From: Diplonema papillatum
Lineage: Eukaryota > Euglenozoa > Diplonemea > Diplonemida > Diplonemidae
Direction of reading: 5' to 3'
Length of the DNA stretch: 64,000 bases
NCBI GenBank assembly: GCA_030068145.1
Contig: JAPJBO010000214.1
Location: 1-64,000, forward strand
The notes beneath the pieces are model-generated. The model had not been told where the DNA came from. It saw nothing but the letters and a program-made list of their open reading frames with translations, and searched no databases. The translations under genes and the position numbers were made by a program. This document shows positions 1 through 11,400 of the stretch, piece by piece (within the stretch, counting starts at the first letter, position 1; each line of letters opens with the position of its first letter).

Positions 1-304
1 CACGATGCACAAACAGTCTAGCAGAGGCCGAAAACGTTCGTATGACCATGCCGGAAAACTTGCGGCGAAAAGGTCGGGCAGTTATTCTTTGTACAACAAC
101 TCTCGTCCAGCGCGTTCTCAGGCAGTTTTGGAAACGAGGCGTGAGGACGCGCGTGGTTTCTACAACCCCTCTCAGCGTTCAACACTGCCTGTCGTGCGAT
201 CGAGGAAGTGCGTGGTGGTCCACTCGCCGAGCACGGTCGAACGGTCCTTTTTACAACCAATAGGAGTCAGTTTGGTCTGGAAAGGATAAATTGCGGTCTG
301 CATC
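1..304. other. Gene-free upstream stretch of J-domain gene
   Basis: No ORF here looks coding. All six frames hold only short overlapping ORFs without recognisable motifs. A pyrimidine-rich tract ending in an AG (about 247-263) lies some 40 nt before the first start codon, so it could be a splice or trans-splice acceptor. That is an inference from position and composition only. Confidence 0.4.
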
Positions 305-1623
305 ATGGGCGACTCTGGCTTTGCTTCACGCGTTTTCGGTCTGACCGACAGCACAGCACTTTATGACGTCCTCGAATGTTCTCCGTCAGCAACGCAGGTG
401 TGTGTTACAATTGTACGGTCGCATGATGCGCCGGTGCTGGACAAATGGCAGCCAACTGATACGCGCTGACGGGTTTATTGTCACCTTCGTGCTAGACGGC
501 CGCACCGATGAGGAGTCGACCATCGAGCTGAACATTGTGCGCACATTGCTTCGGGCGCACCCAAGCGTGGTTCGTCCGATGTCTGCCCAGTGTCTAACCC
601 AGATGCCCCCTATAGCGTGCGCCTGCAAACGGGGGGCGCAAGCTACGACAGGTCTTCTTGTTGTAATCCCCTCCACTTAGTTTCACACCCTCTCGGCCAC
701 AGGACGAGATCAAGCGCGCTTTCCGACGACTCGCTGTTCGGTACCACCCGGACAAGAACCCGCATGGGGAGGAGAAATTTCAGGAGCTGTCCTTCGCCTA
801 TCGAATTCTCAGCAACGAAGACGAGCGGCGTTTGTACGATGCCAGCAAACTGAGGCCAAGTGAAGGTCGGGATCCCAGGATGAACCCTGATGTCGAACTA
901 GAAGGAGATGCCCTCAGAGATTTTATAAGCAGCCTCGTCCGCGAAGAAGAGGCTTCCGCCGAGCGACGGAAGAACTTCGCCTCGAGAAAGCAAACCGAGC
1001 TCGACCGTCGGCGGCAGTTCGACAGGGAGAACCCTGGATTTAGGATGCCAAGTATCCCTGCTGCAGCTCAGGTGGAAAGCACCGCTGCAGCGTTGATGCT
1101 GAAGGCCTCGCACACTGATGCGCACGAGACGGCCGGTAGCTTAGCTGCGGGGCGTTCAGCTTCTCAGAACCACAATTTCTTTTTCGCGCGATCGAAGCCA
1201 TCAAGCGTCTACCACGACGCGCCATCCACAGCCAACGGCCAACGCCCATCCCCCTTTCGGCGACAGTACGCAAATGCTTACGGCCCGCACCATTCGGGCA
1301 GTCGACCTGAAACCTCACCAGCACCCCCGCCATACACAACTAGCCCCACGCCTGCTCCCACTGCCAACGCATTTGACGCCTGGTGGAGAACTTCATGTGC
1401 CGCCCAAAAGGCACCTCTGGGTACAAAGGAGGCCTGCGCCAGATCGTTTGAAGCGTTGGTCAAAGCGGAAAAGTGCCGCAAAGTGTACGAAGGCGACGTC
1501 GACAAAATCCACCAAAAAGCGCAAGCCTTCGACTACAAGTCTTACGTCGAGGAGCACAAGCACGCGGATCTGCTCAACGATGCTATTCTTTCCGACGCAC
1601 TGCGTGAGTACACGAAGTGGTAG
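305..1623 (+). CDS. J-domain (DnaJ/Hsp40-like) protein, two exons
   Basis: J-domain co-chaperone, expected to stimulate the ATPase of an Hsp70 partner. I reconstruct exon 1 at 305-397 (ATG to ...SPSATQ), a GT-AG intron at 398-702, and exon 2 at 703-1623, joined in phase 0 to give 337 residues. The junction rebuilds a complete J domain: helix I around [19 protein letters not shown], helix II with [15 protein letters not shown] carrying the catalytic HPD at residues 46-48, then [21 protein letters not shown]. There is no Gly/Phe-rich region with zinc fingers, so this is a type III (class C) J protein. After the J domain comes a charged helical stretch ([14 protein letters not shown]...), a low-complexity Pro/Ser/Ala/His linker (about residues 130-240), and a conserved-looking tail with Trp and Cys residues ending REYTKW. 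No signal peptide or membrane segment is visible. The Hsp70 partner and location are unknown. Confidence 0.88.
398..702 (+). other. Spliceosomal intron of J-domain gene
   Basis: Begins GTGTGT and ends CACAG. It is 305 nt long and inserted in phase 0. Removing it restores the J domain between ...SPSATQ and [10 protein letters not shown], which is the direct support for splicing. Confidence 0.85.
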
Positions 1624-3011
1624 CTGCCCACTGCTCGCCCGTAGTAGCGACGACCTTTGTCTTCACACAACGCCGCGTAATACGATAGCCAGGTTCAAAG
1701 AGTTGGTCGGACGGCAAGCAGTTCCACCCCCCGGGTTAACGACTCCACTGCGAGTTGTTGAGACGTGAAGCTTCAAACAGCTTAGATGGTCTATTTTCAA
1801 ATACCGGCCTTCTCTAAAGGTTTACACTGCGCGCGTGCAACCCCGACAAACGACTTCGCAGAACCCCACGAAGAGGGTCCACCTACGCAGCTGTGAAAGA
1901 GTACGGCGCGCTTACCGACATGTCCTTCGATGACATTGTCAAGACGTGTTCTCTGGCTGCATGTTCTCGTGGAAGATCTGAATCCTCTACCCGAGTACGG
2001 CACAACGAACAAAACGAAGCGCCTGGTTGGAATCCGACCTCTTGCGTACCACTGCGACACGACCTCAAATTCTGTTGCCGAACAGGCAAAGACCGCACAT
2101 CGGGAGCTGGCCCCCAATGTGTTTGGCGGAAGACGCCTGAAGGCGGATGAAGGAGGAAGGCGAGTAACGGCACTGGACTCGACGCACACGACCGAGCGGA
2201 CGAGGTTAAAGCACGTGCTATTCCCGACTTTCTGCCTTCCTTCGTTCCTGTCTCCCTTTTAACCTTTCCTTTTCCGTGCTGATTCAGCAGAGTGAGGAGC
2301 CGAGTTCATTTACACACCCTGGTGTGCCCTCGCTGGCATTTTCAGTTTCTCCCTTTCGTTTCTCTCCGTGTCTGGTACATTTGAAGTCTCTCCATCCTGC
2401 CTCGGCTTTCATTTGCGCGAAGTTACTAGTTGCGATCGGGACGACACACGGCAAGCAGCAGATGTAGCAACCTGTCCTACGAGAATTGTGCATACCTATC
2501 TCCCATCACTTTGTGCGTCTGTCAGCTCGTTGCAACTGTTTGATGACAAGCGTGCTTGCTACCAGTCCTACCACCAGGCTATGAAAATAGGATCGAGTCT
2601 GCAGCCACTCAGGTTTGTCGCAGCACGAGGAGATCGCGTCACACGGATGACACTTTGCGCGATGTCAGAGTTCCGACGTAACTCGCAACACTGTTGCCCC
2701 GGCCACACCACAAGTCTGTGATTCCAAAATCAAATTTAGCTGAACCACCGACGTCTTAGAATACGACTCAGTCTAAAACATGAAGCACGCGTGTAGATAA
2801 TTGGCTCGATGGAGCGAGGGCACACCTTGAAGCTCAAGGCCTTGTCTATGGCATGTTTTGCTTTCAACGGCATCCCCCAGGCTGTTGGTGAACGTGGCGC
2901 AAGTGCCCGGTGTGGGCCCGGTGCCTGGGCAAGCTCATCGATCTCCCCCCCCGTTTCTATTTCTGCAGACTGGAAAGAAGCGCGGCAAGTCGCAGAAAAC
3001 GCGAAATAGTA
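1624..3011. other. Intergenic stretch with a doubtful small spliced ORF
   Basis: No family is recognisable. One speculative model starts at the ATG at 1785, splices a short GT-AG intron (about 1818-1890), and continues in frame as AVKEYGALTDMSFDDIVKT to a stop near 2150. A second overlapping frame at 1930-2262 also looks somewhat protein-like. Neither has homology I can name, so this is recorded as a possibility only. Just before the next gene, a strong pyrimidine tract followed by CAG (acceptor at 2967-2968) lies 43 nt upstream of its ATG, suggesting a 5'-UTR splice or trans-splice acceptor. Confidence 0.3.
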
Positions 3012-4016
3012 ATGGCCGGACACGGCGACGCTCACGAGAAGGATCGCCAGACCGAGAAACCCTTCCCAAAGAAGGGCGGCCCCGAGCCCAAGCATCCCGC
3101 GTCCTCTACGATGAAGACCGCCATGGCGACCACGTTCAACCTGCCCCCGGAGTTCCAGACCGGCAGCGTGCTTGTCGTCGGACTGGGGGGCGGCTGCGAC
3201 GCTATTACTGCTTATGTGGTAGCGCAACAGTTGTTGGCGGGCGTTGCCAGTGGGAAAGTGTTGTGGGGCAATACGAAGCGAACCCGAAAACGCAACGAGA
3301 GCGGTGGTGTCGATAGCTATGAGGGCGCCGTTAGCCTAACGCCCGGCGGGAGAATCTTAAAAGTCGTGCGCTCCGCCCCGATCGAGACGGGGCGAAACTA
3401 CTACGGGACGGTTGGGATTGACCAGTCCATCCCAAAGGGGCCCCACGGCTGCCCATTCATCCTCATCGTGCCCCGCGTTGAACCCGGTGGTACCGTGGAG
3501 GAGAATGAGCTCAAGCACCTGGCCGCAGAAATCAGGGCCCTCCAATTTGTGGATGCCATCATCGGAGTTGACGCTGGGGGTGATAGCCTGACGGGCGGCA
3601 TCGACCACCACGGGGACCCATCAACCGGTGTAGACCAGATGTGCCTGCGGGCCCTCAAGTATACCGGCCTCCCCCTCATCCACTGCGTTCCTGGCTTCGG
3701 CAGTGATGGCGAGAGCACCGTAGATCAGATCGAAGTCGTTCTCAAAGAAAAGACTGCCGACAAGACCTACATGGGATGTCTCTCCATGGCCAACTGGTCA
3801 ACCATGTTCCGGACGATGGCCAGCGGACTTGACGCTACCAGAACTCCGCATATCATGGCCGACGCCATCGACCGCCTTAATAACAACGAGCATTCACATT
3901 CGAGCGTCGACAAAGAGAGGCTGGCATGCCTCGTTGTTCCCCGTGGCATCGAACCTGCCGTTCCTATCGAGCTGCTATCCCGCGCTTACTTCATGTCCTG
4001 CACTCCACACGCGTAG
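3012..4016 (+). CDS. DUF1152-like protein
   Basis: Single-exon ORF of 334 residues. It resembles the DUF1152 family, whose biochemical role is not established. The visible family-like feature is a glycine-rich nucleotide-binding-type motif near residues 54-68 (VLVVGLGGGCDAITAYV). This is followed by an alternating beta/alpha pattern, with DAIIGVDAGGDSL (about residues 178-190) and LIHCVPGFGSDGE (about 220-232). The N-terminal 40 residues are Lys/Pro/Glu-rich and probably disordered. I chose the ATG at 3012 because the reading frame upstream of it carries no other ATG and runs into a pyrimidine tract and CAG. A second start at 3111 (MKTAMATTFN) is possible and would remove the disordered leader. 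No transmembrane segment or clear targeting peptide is seen. The DUF1152 assignment is from motif memory, not a search. Confidence 0.75.
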   Translation: MAGHGDAHEKDRQTEKPFPKKGGPEPKHPASSTMKTAMATTFNLPPEFQTGSVLVVGLGGGCDAITAYVVAQQLLAGVASGKVLWGNTKRTRKRNESGGVDSYEGAVSLTPGGRILKVVRSAPIETGRNYYGTVGIDQSIPKGPHGCPFILIVPRVEPGGTVEENELKHLAAEIRALQFVDAIIGVDAGGDSLTGGIDHHGDPSTGVDQMCLRALKYTGLPLIHCVPGFGSDGESTVDQIEVVLKEKTADKTYMGCLSMANWSTMFRTMASGLDATRTPHIMADAIDRLNNNEHSHSSVDKERLACLVVPRGIEPAVPIELLSRAYFMSCTPHA

Positions 4017-4599
4017 CCCTGCTAAGGTCTTATGACGAAGTGTCAGAGGTCGCACGAAATCACAGGCACCTGGTCCGCGTTCTGGAATCGCAGACAGCGT
4101 GTCTCGGTGGTGTAACCGGAGGGCTCAACTCCCTCGGGTTGAGCCCTCTGTCCTACGATACTAAGCTCCCTTTAGCCTCGACTACCAAACCAGGCGGGAA
4201 TCCGAGGAGATTGTTCGCAATTCGGCCGAAGTGCACCGTTTTGAGAATTCGCGGCGGAAAAGCTCCCCGGGCCAGACCCTGCCAATTGCTTCTGTGATGC
4301 GCGGAATCATGCCACAGGGAAGGGGGGAGGTTCTTTTTTCTACGTTTCCCCGCCAGCGAGCTCAGCTATTCCTCATTCCTGCACCCTTGCTGCTACCTTC
4401 GCTCGTCGCTACTCCTGGTCTGACGGCCAGCGTTTTCTACGCAAAGAATTGAATATCTGCCATAAATAAACCACCCGGAATGCTATGGCAACACAAGAGG
4501 GGTCTCGTGGCTATTTACTGCAGAGCTTAGACCCTGTTGACAGGTCGCGGGGAACCAAACGAGAGGAAGCGAAAGCAACCAAACGCCTGAAACTAAGAG
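4017..4599. other. Intergenic stretch
   Basis: No coding signal. A short GC-rich inverted repeat near 4123-4150 (GGGCTCAACTCCC/GGGTTGAGCCC) could form a stem just downstream of the DUF1152-like gene. A role in 3'-end formation is conceivable but unsupported. Confidence 0.4.
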
Positions 4600-6606
4600 A
4601 TGTCGGACGAGCCAAACGAGGTTGCGTCGCCGATGTCGACGGAGGCCGTGCGGGAGGAGGGAGCCACGGAGGCGGAGATAGTGGAGTTGCAGACGAGGGA
4701 GGCTGAGGTTGCTGCGTTGAAAGAGAAAAACGCGGCGCTGAAGGTGGAGATGGAGCGCATTCAGTCGGAGATGGCCGCCGCCGAAGCGGAGAAAGCCAAG
4801 GTCGCAGAAGGCGTCCAAGAACAGCTCGCAAAGCACCAGGCGGTCGTCCGCACCGTCAGCGCGACGCAGCAAGCTAAGCTGGACGCTATCAACGCAGAGC
4901 TTGCAGAACTCGAGGAGAAGCTCGCCACCGCCAAAGCCGCCCACGCCGAGGCCCACAGCCGCATCAATTTCCTTCGCGAACAATCGGATCTAGTTCTCGC
5001 ACGCTGCCGCGCCGCCGTTGCCGAAGAGACGTGGAAGAACGTGCAACAGGAGCACGCCAACCAAAAGCTTCGCTCGAAGGCAGGAAAGAGGTAGCCTCCC
5101 TCTTCCATTCTTGCAGTCATTTTCTATACATCTTGATGCTAGCATCAAGCATTCATGAAAGGCACAGTACTGCCGAAAGACTGCACGAAAATCGCGTCGA
5201 ACATCGAGAAGGTGGAGGCCGACATCGAAAAGGTCGGCGGCGAGCTGGCCGCCGTCGCTGAAGCCGCGCGCGACGCCAGCGCCACGACAGCCGAGGCGCG
5301 CTCCGCGCGCGTCGCTGAGCTGTGGGCGGAGCTCGGCGAGGTGAAGGACCAACTTGACACAGTCGCCCGCGCCGCGACAGCCGAGGCGCGCTCCGCGCGC
5401 GTCGCTGAGCTGTGGGCGGAGCTCGGCGAGGTGAAGGACCAACTTGACACGGTCGCCCGCGCCGCAGCGGTAGCGGGCGCTCCTGCAAGACGGGCCAACA
5501 TGGCCGAGTGTCGTAAGTCACCCGGTGACTCTAAAACCGCGAGTTTTCACTGCGAAACAGCGCTCAGAAAACGATCTCCCACAACACACAGACACAGGGG
5601 TCCCTCTTTTCATACCCTACCTACTCAAGGACCTACACTCCCTTTTCCCATTCTTGCATTTTCTGTACATCATCTCCTTCGAAGAAAGCTCGGTGCTAGC
5701 ATCAATCATGCATGAAAGGCAGATCCTGCCTGAACATTAAACTACGATTTTCCCCCCACGAAAAGCGATCATTCACTCTGAAAACCACAACACAGGAAGC
5801 ACGAGGAGCTGAGCAAGATCGCGTCAAGCATTGAGAAGGCGGAGGCCGACATCGAAAAGGTCGGTGGCGAGCTGGTTGCCGTCGCGGAAGCCGCGCGCGA
5901 CGCCAGCGCGACGACAGCCGAAGCACGCGACGCCCGCGTCGCGGAGCTGTGGGCGGAGCTCGGCGAGGTGAAGGAGCAGCTCGACACGGTCGCCCGCGCC
6001 GAGGCCGAGGCTCAGCGGGAGCGGGCGCTCCTGCAGGACGCCGCCCAGCAGGCCCTGGCGGCCGCCGGCACCGCGCAGGCCGACCTGCGCGCCGCCGTCG
6101 CCGCCGGCGCGTCCGAGAGACAGGCGTGGCGGGAGCAGTACGTCGGGTTCCTCGGCGGGAAGACGGCGGCAACCTCCGCCGAGCTGCTCGAAGTCACGGT
6201 CGCCCACGCGGCGCAGGCCCGGGAGTGCGCGTCCCTGCGGGCCAAGGTGAACGCCCTCCGGGCCCGGGTGCTCGCCAACAAGGCGGGGCTGCGGTCCGAA
6301 AAAGAGGACGCCGTCCTCGCCGCGATGGAGCAGAACCGCGACGCGCTCCAGCGCGTGACCGGCGCGGTGGGGGAACTTTCGGACGGCCAGAAAGCGCACG
6401 CCGACAGCCTCGCGGAGTTGGTCAACCAGCAGCAGGACCTGGCCGGCCAGCTCGTCGTGCTGCAGGCGGCGCACGCCGACAAAGCGGCGCAGCTGCAGTC
6501 GCTCAAGGCGACGCAGCTCGTCGAAGAAGAGCAAGAGCGGCTCCAGGCGGCGGCCGCCGAAGAAGACCAGCCCGCGCAAAAGAAGCGTCGCGGGAAGAAG
6601 AACTGA
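4600..6606 (+). CDS. Coiled-coil protein with basic C-terminus, two exons
   Basis: Hypothetical coiled-coil protein. Exon 1 is 4600-5090 (ATG at 4600) and exon 2 is 5796-6606. The exon 1 end (phase 2, AG|GTAGCC) joins exactly to the exon 2 start (CACAG|G AAG CAC GAG), giving 433 residues without a stop. Nearly the whole protein is Ala/Glu/Lys/Gln-rich heptad sequence (ELQTREAEVAALKEKNAALK, IEKAEADIEKVGGEL, AELWAELGEVKEQLDTV), and it ends in a basic cluster, QKKRRGKKN. That suggests a structural or DNA/chromatin-associated rod with a nuclear-type signal. Codons are strongly G/C-ending, as in the F-box-like gene. Similar architecture, heptads followed by an RGRK-type basic motif, recurs at 19,791 and 37,249, so these may be members of one family. 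No enzymatic motif is present. Confidence 0.75.
5091..5795 (+). other. Intron containing a duplicated copy of its own exon
   Basis: The 705-nt intron of the coiled-coil gene holds a copy (about 5178-5480) of the start of exon 2 (5815-6000): IEKVEADIEKVGGEL...VAELWAELGEVKDQLDTVARA. Inside the copy a segment of about 90 bp is duplicated in tandem (5277-5372 and 5373-5462). The best AG sites before the copy leave it in phase 1, while exon 1 ends in phase 2. A normal cassette-exon model would therefore break the frame. Two related intron segments (near 5105-5177 and 5650-5742) share CATTCTTGCA...GCTAGCATCA...CATGAAAGGCA, so the whole exon-plus-intron block was probably duplicated. Confidence 0.65.
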
Positions 6607-6905
6607 TGGGTGCATGCCTCCCCCACAGCCCTGTCAAACCAGACTCACACATCGCATGCTGTCTTATCTGCAGACACTCAGGTTCCGCGCTGATGATGAC
6701 GTGGGTCCTTTATGGGTCCTGTGTGGTGTTTGGCGGGACATCCTCGGCCGTCTTTTCAACCCGCACCGATCTAAAGCAAGTTTTCCGAGACTTCCGAGCG
6801 TGTCCTTATATTACATTACTCCTTCCCCCCTCCCCGCGCAGTGCTGCCTAGCGAGTCGCAGTCACAAATCAGGGCGAGTGCTCTGAGTTTTTTAACTGAT
6901 TGCTC

Positions 6906-7160
6906 AGACACGGTTGTAGGGGCCTTCTCCCCGTGACGGATTCACCTCTGCTATAGTAGCACGGGTGGTCTGGCTGTGACGAGCTACGAACAGCCGCCTG
7001 ACAAACCAGGCTCACACCGCTGTCCTGTCAGCAGACACGCAGGTTCCGCGCTGATGATGGTCCGCCTTATGTGTCCGTGGCTTAAAGGGCCGAAACACGG
7101 CGCAGACGGGACCAGTGCGGTGTTGAGCACATACCCATTCCAATCACGTTCTTGCAGGTC
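6906..7160 (+). repeat. SINE-like dispersed repeat, best copy
   Basis: This sequence recurs, with 10-20 percent divergence by eye, at about 6623-6760 (partial), 49482-49600 (5' part), 59224-59395 and 61745-61942. Shared landmarks in order are TGTAGGGGCCTTCTC, GTGACGAGCTACGAACAGCC, GACAAACCAGGCTCACACCG, GGTTCCGCGCTGATGATGG, GTCCGTGGCTTAAAGG, GGACCAGTGCGGTGTTGAGC and CACGTTCTTGCA. The unit is about 200-250 bp and encodes nothing. A weak B-box-like GGTTCC is present, but I cannot make a convincing tRNA-type promoter. Confidence 0.7.
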
Positions 7161-7665
7161 CCCCCTCCCCGCGCTTTTCGGCACTCGTCGCTACTATTTT
7201 AACAAACCCCGCAAGCTAGCGTCCGAGCTTCTTCCCGCCCTGCGATACCGCCGGCAGCGACCGTCGTTGTCTGATGAGACAAGGCCACGCCTTTTCCTTT
7301 TCGCTGACTTGCTACTCGTTCATCGACTGTGGGCAGCTAACGCTATATTGTAGGCGTGACTTTCAGCCCGATCTCGGCCGACTGTTAAAGTTGCTAGTGA
7401 GTTTGAGCTAAATTTACATTGTCTTCCGCTCGATCCGGGGGATGCAGCGAAGGGTTTGACTTTGGCCACGAAGGAACGAATTTTTCCTCCCACCTTGCTG
7501 CGGACTCCACCCAAACATGCACGGGTGAGTGGCGCTGCCGCTCCAGCAGACGAGGAGGTTAGGGAAACAGTCGAACCATCGGTGGTAGTGTGGTGCTCGC
7601 TGGCGTGCTCCTCCCCTCCGATGCGGCGGCAAATAGAGTGAATCCACCCCCCCCTCCCAGCGCTA

Positions 7666-7716
7666 AGCTATGGGCTGGCTCCCCCTTCCCCGCAAAGGGG
7701 GAGCCAACCCATAGCT
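7666..7716. repeat. Long hairpin (inverted repeat)
   Basis: Arms starting AGCTATGGGCTGGCTCCCCC and ending GGGAGCCAACCCATAGCT pair over about 22 bp with one mismatch around a loop of roughly 6 nt. It is free-standing, with no gene next to it. It could be a folded MITE remnant or a transcript-processing structure; the sequence does not decide. Confidence 0.7.
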
Positions 7717-7755
7717 GTTAGAATAAAGGATCGCGCCGGAATGATTTCGCACAGA

Positions 7756-7838
7756 GTTAGGGGGAGAGGATTATTACTATCGCGGAATTTCTTCCCGCAA
7801 ATTTGGCTCAGAGGTGGGTAGGTCCCTCCCCCCCCCCG
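7756..7838 (+). mobile_element. Poly-C-ended palindromic repeat (MITE-like), copy 1
   Basis: One end reads TTAGGGGGAGAGGATTATTACTATCGCGGA (7756-7786, key parts only). The other reads GGTGGGTAGGTCCCTCC followed by a C-run (7813-7837). The same two end modules occur at 16752-16829 with one of them inverted, which is how fold-back MITEs rearrange. No ORF. Confidence 0.45.
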
Positions 7839-8488
7839 ATTTAGGTGGTGAACCCACTCACACACTGAGAGTAGCTGGGCCCGGCTTTCGATTCAAAAAG
7901 CTTTATCTCATTGTGCCCGGTAGCTCGTAAACGGCACGTAAAAGGCACCCCTCGCTGCTATCGATGGTTCGTTACTTCCCCCACGTTCACGCCCACTGGT
8001 ACCTGGTGTTGTGTACTTCCTTACAATGCTGCACTGTTTTCTATAACTGTCCGTATACCAACTGCAATAGCCCTGAGGTGTCCGACTATGTCCGTCTGGG
8101 TCCGCAGCTCCGACTCAGTTCAATAACACGGATTGCTTGTGCTGAACCAAGAGGGTAAGAAGAAACACACAAATCCAAGCTCTGCAACTAGCAACTGGCA
8201 GAACGATAGAAAGACTAGCTGGTTAGGGTATCGGAATCCGCCGCAACGACCTCCTGGTGCGTGTTCACCCGGATTTCAGCAGAAGAAATAGAGAAACAAC
8301 CCTACGAGTAGGCCACGACGACAAAGGAAAACAGAACCAGCGGTTACACGGTATTCTGGTGACGGTCTTGATGTAGAACCCTAGTACTTAAATCACTTGT
8401 TTCAGCCAAGGACTGGCGGTGCGGAATGAACGGAAAACTGACGAGCATACAGAACACGAAGTTGCAGGATTGGGACTGGAGCCAGGGC

Positions 8489-11400
8489 CTACTCACTTTC
8501 TTCGTCCACCTGCTGGCTACTGGTAGGCACATGGTAGCGGTGAGACTTTCCGGTTTCCACCTCTTCCAGAAGTCCATGAACCCGGTCCCATGCGGCAAGC
8601 ACAGATGAGACGAGGAGCCCCTTTGCCGCACTGGTCGCCGAAGGCAGGGGGACGGGTGGGACTGCCTTGCTTGCGAGCGTCCGCAGCTGGGTTACTGTAA
8701 GCAGCTGCACCCGTGCACTCCTTCCTGCTTGCGAATCCGGGTCTTTTTTCGCCACTTTGACGAGATCTTTCCACGTGACTCTCTTTTTCTCTTCACTGGC
8801 TTCGTGTGTGGAGAGGGTCTCGTGGTGCAGGCGAAAGTGCCGGTCTCTGTCGCTGGGGTTCAAACACAGAACCTTACAAGTGGGGCACCTCATGTCGCGC
8901 CCGGCAGCTCGCAGAGAAGGACGGTAGAAGTCGGTGGGAACTTCGATGTGCTTTCTGGACAGCAGCTCTTCCAGGCAAAGAAAGTGCCCGGTTTCTTCAG
9001 GCCGTTCTTGCTGAAACGGCTGGGGGTCATCGTCAGCAGAAAGGTCCTCTTGCGAGTCCTGAGATAGGACAGACCCGTGTTCGCTGTCACTTGCTACTTC
9101 CGGGCTTTCACGGCTTTCTTCGACGGCACTTGCTTGTGACGCGGGAACCTGCTGTTGAAACGGCTCGTCAGGTGTCCCATGTGGAATGGGTGTGTAGAAG
9201 AGGCCGGAAGTTGCCTCCTGCATCTCCCGGTCGAGGAAATGGCGGGCACGGAGTGCCGGGAGGTTCTTGCAGTGCCCGCAAGAAGACGGCTTCGAGCAGC
9301 GTCGGAAGACAACCATGTTCTTCCGCCGATCCATGTGTCGGCTCATCTCCAGGAGCTCTGTATGCAGCTCCCGAAGTTTGGGATCACCACGGATCCGTTT
9401 CTTCGACGAGGAAAGAAGCAGGCGGATGTCGTCGTAGTCGTTGTAGACAATCCCCTTTCTTTGCCACGTCTGCAGACTCCAAACGCACACGGTCAGAGCA
9501 GCGGAAATGCAAGCCGTGGTGAGAGGAAGAAGCGGCGTGTCCACTGCGGCAGTCCAGGCTATGACAAGGACGGCGGACACCAACGCATCAAGCGTCGCAG
9601 GGTTTACCGGCTTTCTTTTTTTCGGCCGTTTGGGAAGGATCGCACTGAGCATCCGTGCACTCGCCAGATCCACGGGCACGCTGTGGAAGCGCAGGGCCCC
9701 TGATGCAGTGTTGAACGTCAGTTTCTCCGCCATAGCCTGCATCGCATCCACATGCATCTTCCGATCCTCTTCCGGATTCCTTTTCTCCGCCGTCCCGAAC
9801 TTGCAGCCCGACATCGCCTTCGACATCCACGACATCGCTCTCTCTACCGGGTTGAATGCGCTGTGTCCGGCGGCGTAGGTCACGCACACCACGGCGTCGA
9901 GCTGGAAGTCTCGGAAGAGCCTCCACAGCGATACGTCGGTTGACAGGACAGCGGGCGAGTAGTCGCTTGCATTGTCCGAAATGCAAACGACAACCGGAGG
10001 GACAGTCTCCCTTTCCAGCAGAACTCTCCGCATATCCCCGACGTTCGTTTGGCTGTTGCAAACACTGTACTTCAGTGAGCGCAAGAAGCACCGCAGAACG
10101 CCATTTCTGGGGAACGGGTAGTGCATTCTGCCCAGTCCATCACGGGCGTTCTGCACAGCAGCGGCGAGCTCACACTTGGCTGCTATGAGCTCCAGAATGC
10201 ACACTGGCTTCACGTTAGCACCCGTCACGAAGCTGTGGTCGTCAACTAACGTAGGCCCCAGGCAGTACGTGCGGGTGTTGCAACCTTTGTGGACCGCAAC
10301 AGTGCCCAAGGGGACCACACACTTTGCGTCCACACTCAGGACGAGGCATTCGGCCTCCGAGGCAAGGGCATTGGCGCGCATTGCGGCCTCGACAACCATT
10401 CTGACCTGAGCCCTGCAGTAATGGTCATCGACATGGTCTTCGCGTTGCGCGTCTGCATGGCCCGAGAGACGAACGTCGAAGAAGTCCTTGTAGCGCACTG
10501 CAACCTTCCGACCAGGATGCGGTGCCTTGAACATCCGACGCAGCGTAGACTCGGAGATGCTGTAACCCTGATTTACTCGCATCTCGTCTAACAGCTCGCG
10601 CAATGTGCACCCAGCCTTTAGCACGGTTTCCCGCCTTCTCGCATGGCTCTTCATGGAATACCGTGAGAGGACGAGCCTTATGCCATCCACCAGGGCGGGG
10701 TATTTCGCAGTTAAAGGCTTGCGACCCTTCTTCACTGCATTCCGGGTTTTGGGTTGCTGCACGGCTTGAGGCTCCCCCGGCAGCACCAGGTGGCTTGCAT
10801 CGTTTAAGATGACATAGTCTGGAGTGCATGCAGCGACGATCGGCCCCAAGGCAGTGAGCTCGACAGCCAGCTTTACGAGAACCTGACGTTCCGTTCCTGG
10901 GAGGAACTCGTTTAGGACCAAGCTGCCATTCCGATGAACGAGGAGCATGATCTCGCGAACCTGGTCGAGCCTTAGCCCTGAAACCAGGATGCACGCTTTG
11001 CGAGCCTTCGTTACGTTTCGCAGACCCTGAAGAGTTACCCCCCAACGCGGAAGAAGCCCACGGTTTTTACAATGAGCCCAGATGGTGGTCTCCCCCTCAT
11101 CGACGTTCATGCTCAGCTCTCTAGAAGCGCGCCCTATGACCTTGCTCCTGTTGTCGCTATGCCGCCTGCCCCTTTTCTCCGTGCACTTCTTAAGAAAGTC
11201 GGTTGTTGACGTAACGGATGCTTTCAGAAAGCTGATCCCCGCTCCCACGTTTTCAACCCACTCCCTGAGCTGATCCTCATCCTCAGCAAGACGTGTGTCG
11301 CGGCGGTTTGTGGTCTCCTCATGAGGAGCCGTCGAAGGCTCCGGACAGCTACAAGAAAATTGGTCGACCTTTTTCTGCAGGTCTCTCATGCGCAACTCTC

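Larger units (their letters stand above)
6607..8488. other. Intergenic region with dispersed repeats
   Basis: No host gene seen. It contains two copies of a SINE-like dispersed repeat (about 6623-6760 and 6906-7160), a long hairpin at 7666-7716, and a poly-C-ended palindromic repeat fragment at about 7752-7838. The remainder (7840-8488) shows nothing I can interpret. Confidence 0.5.

Noticed and set aside
5824-6851. Overlapping ORFs of 204-300 codons on both strands across coiled-coil exon 2
   Set aside because: Shadow frames of a GC-rich coiled-coil exon. Only the frame joining exon 1 in phase is kept.
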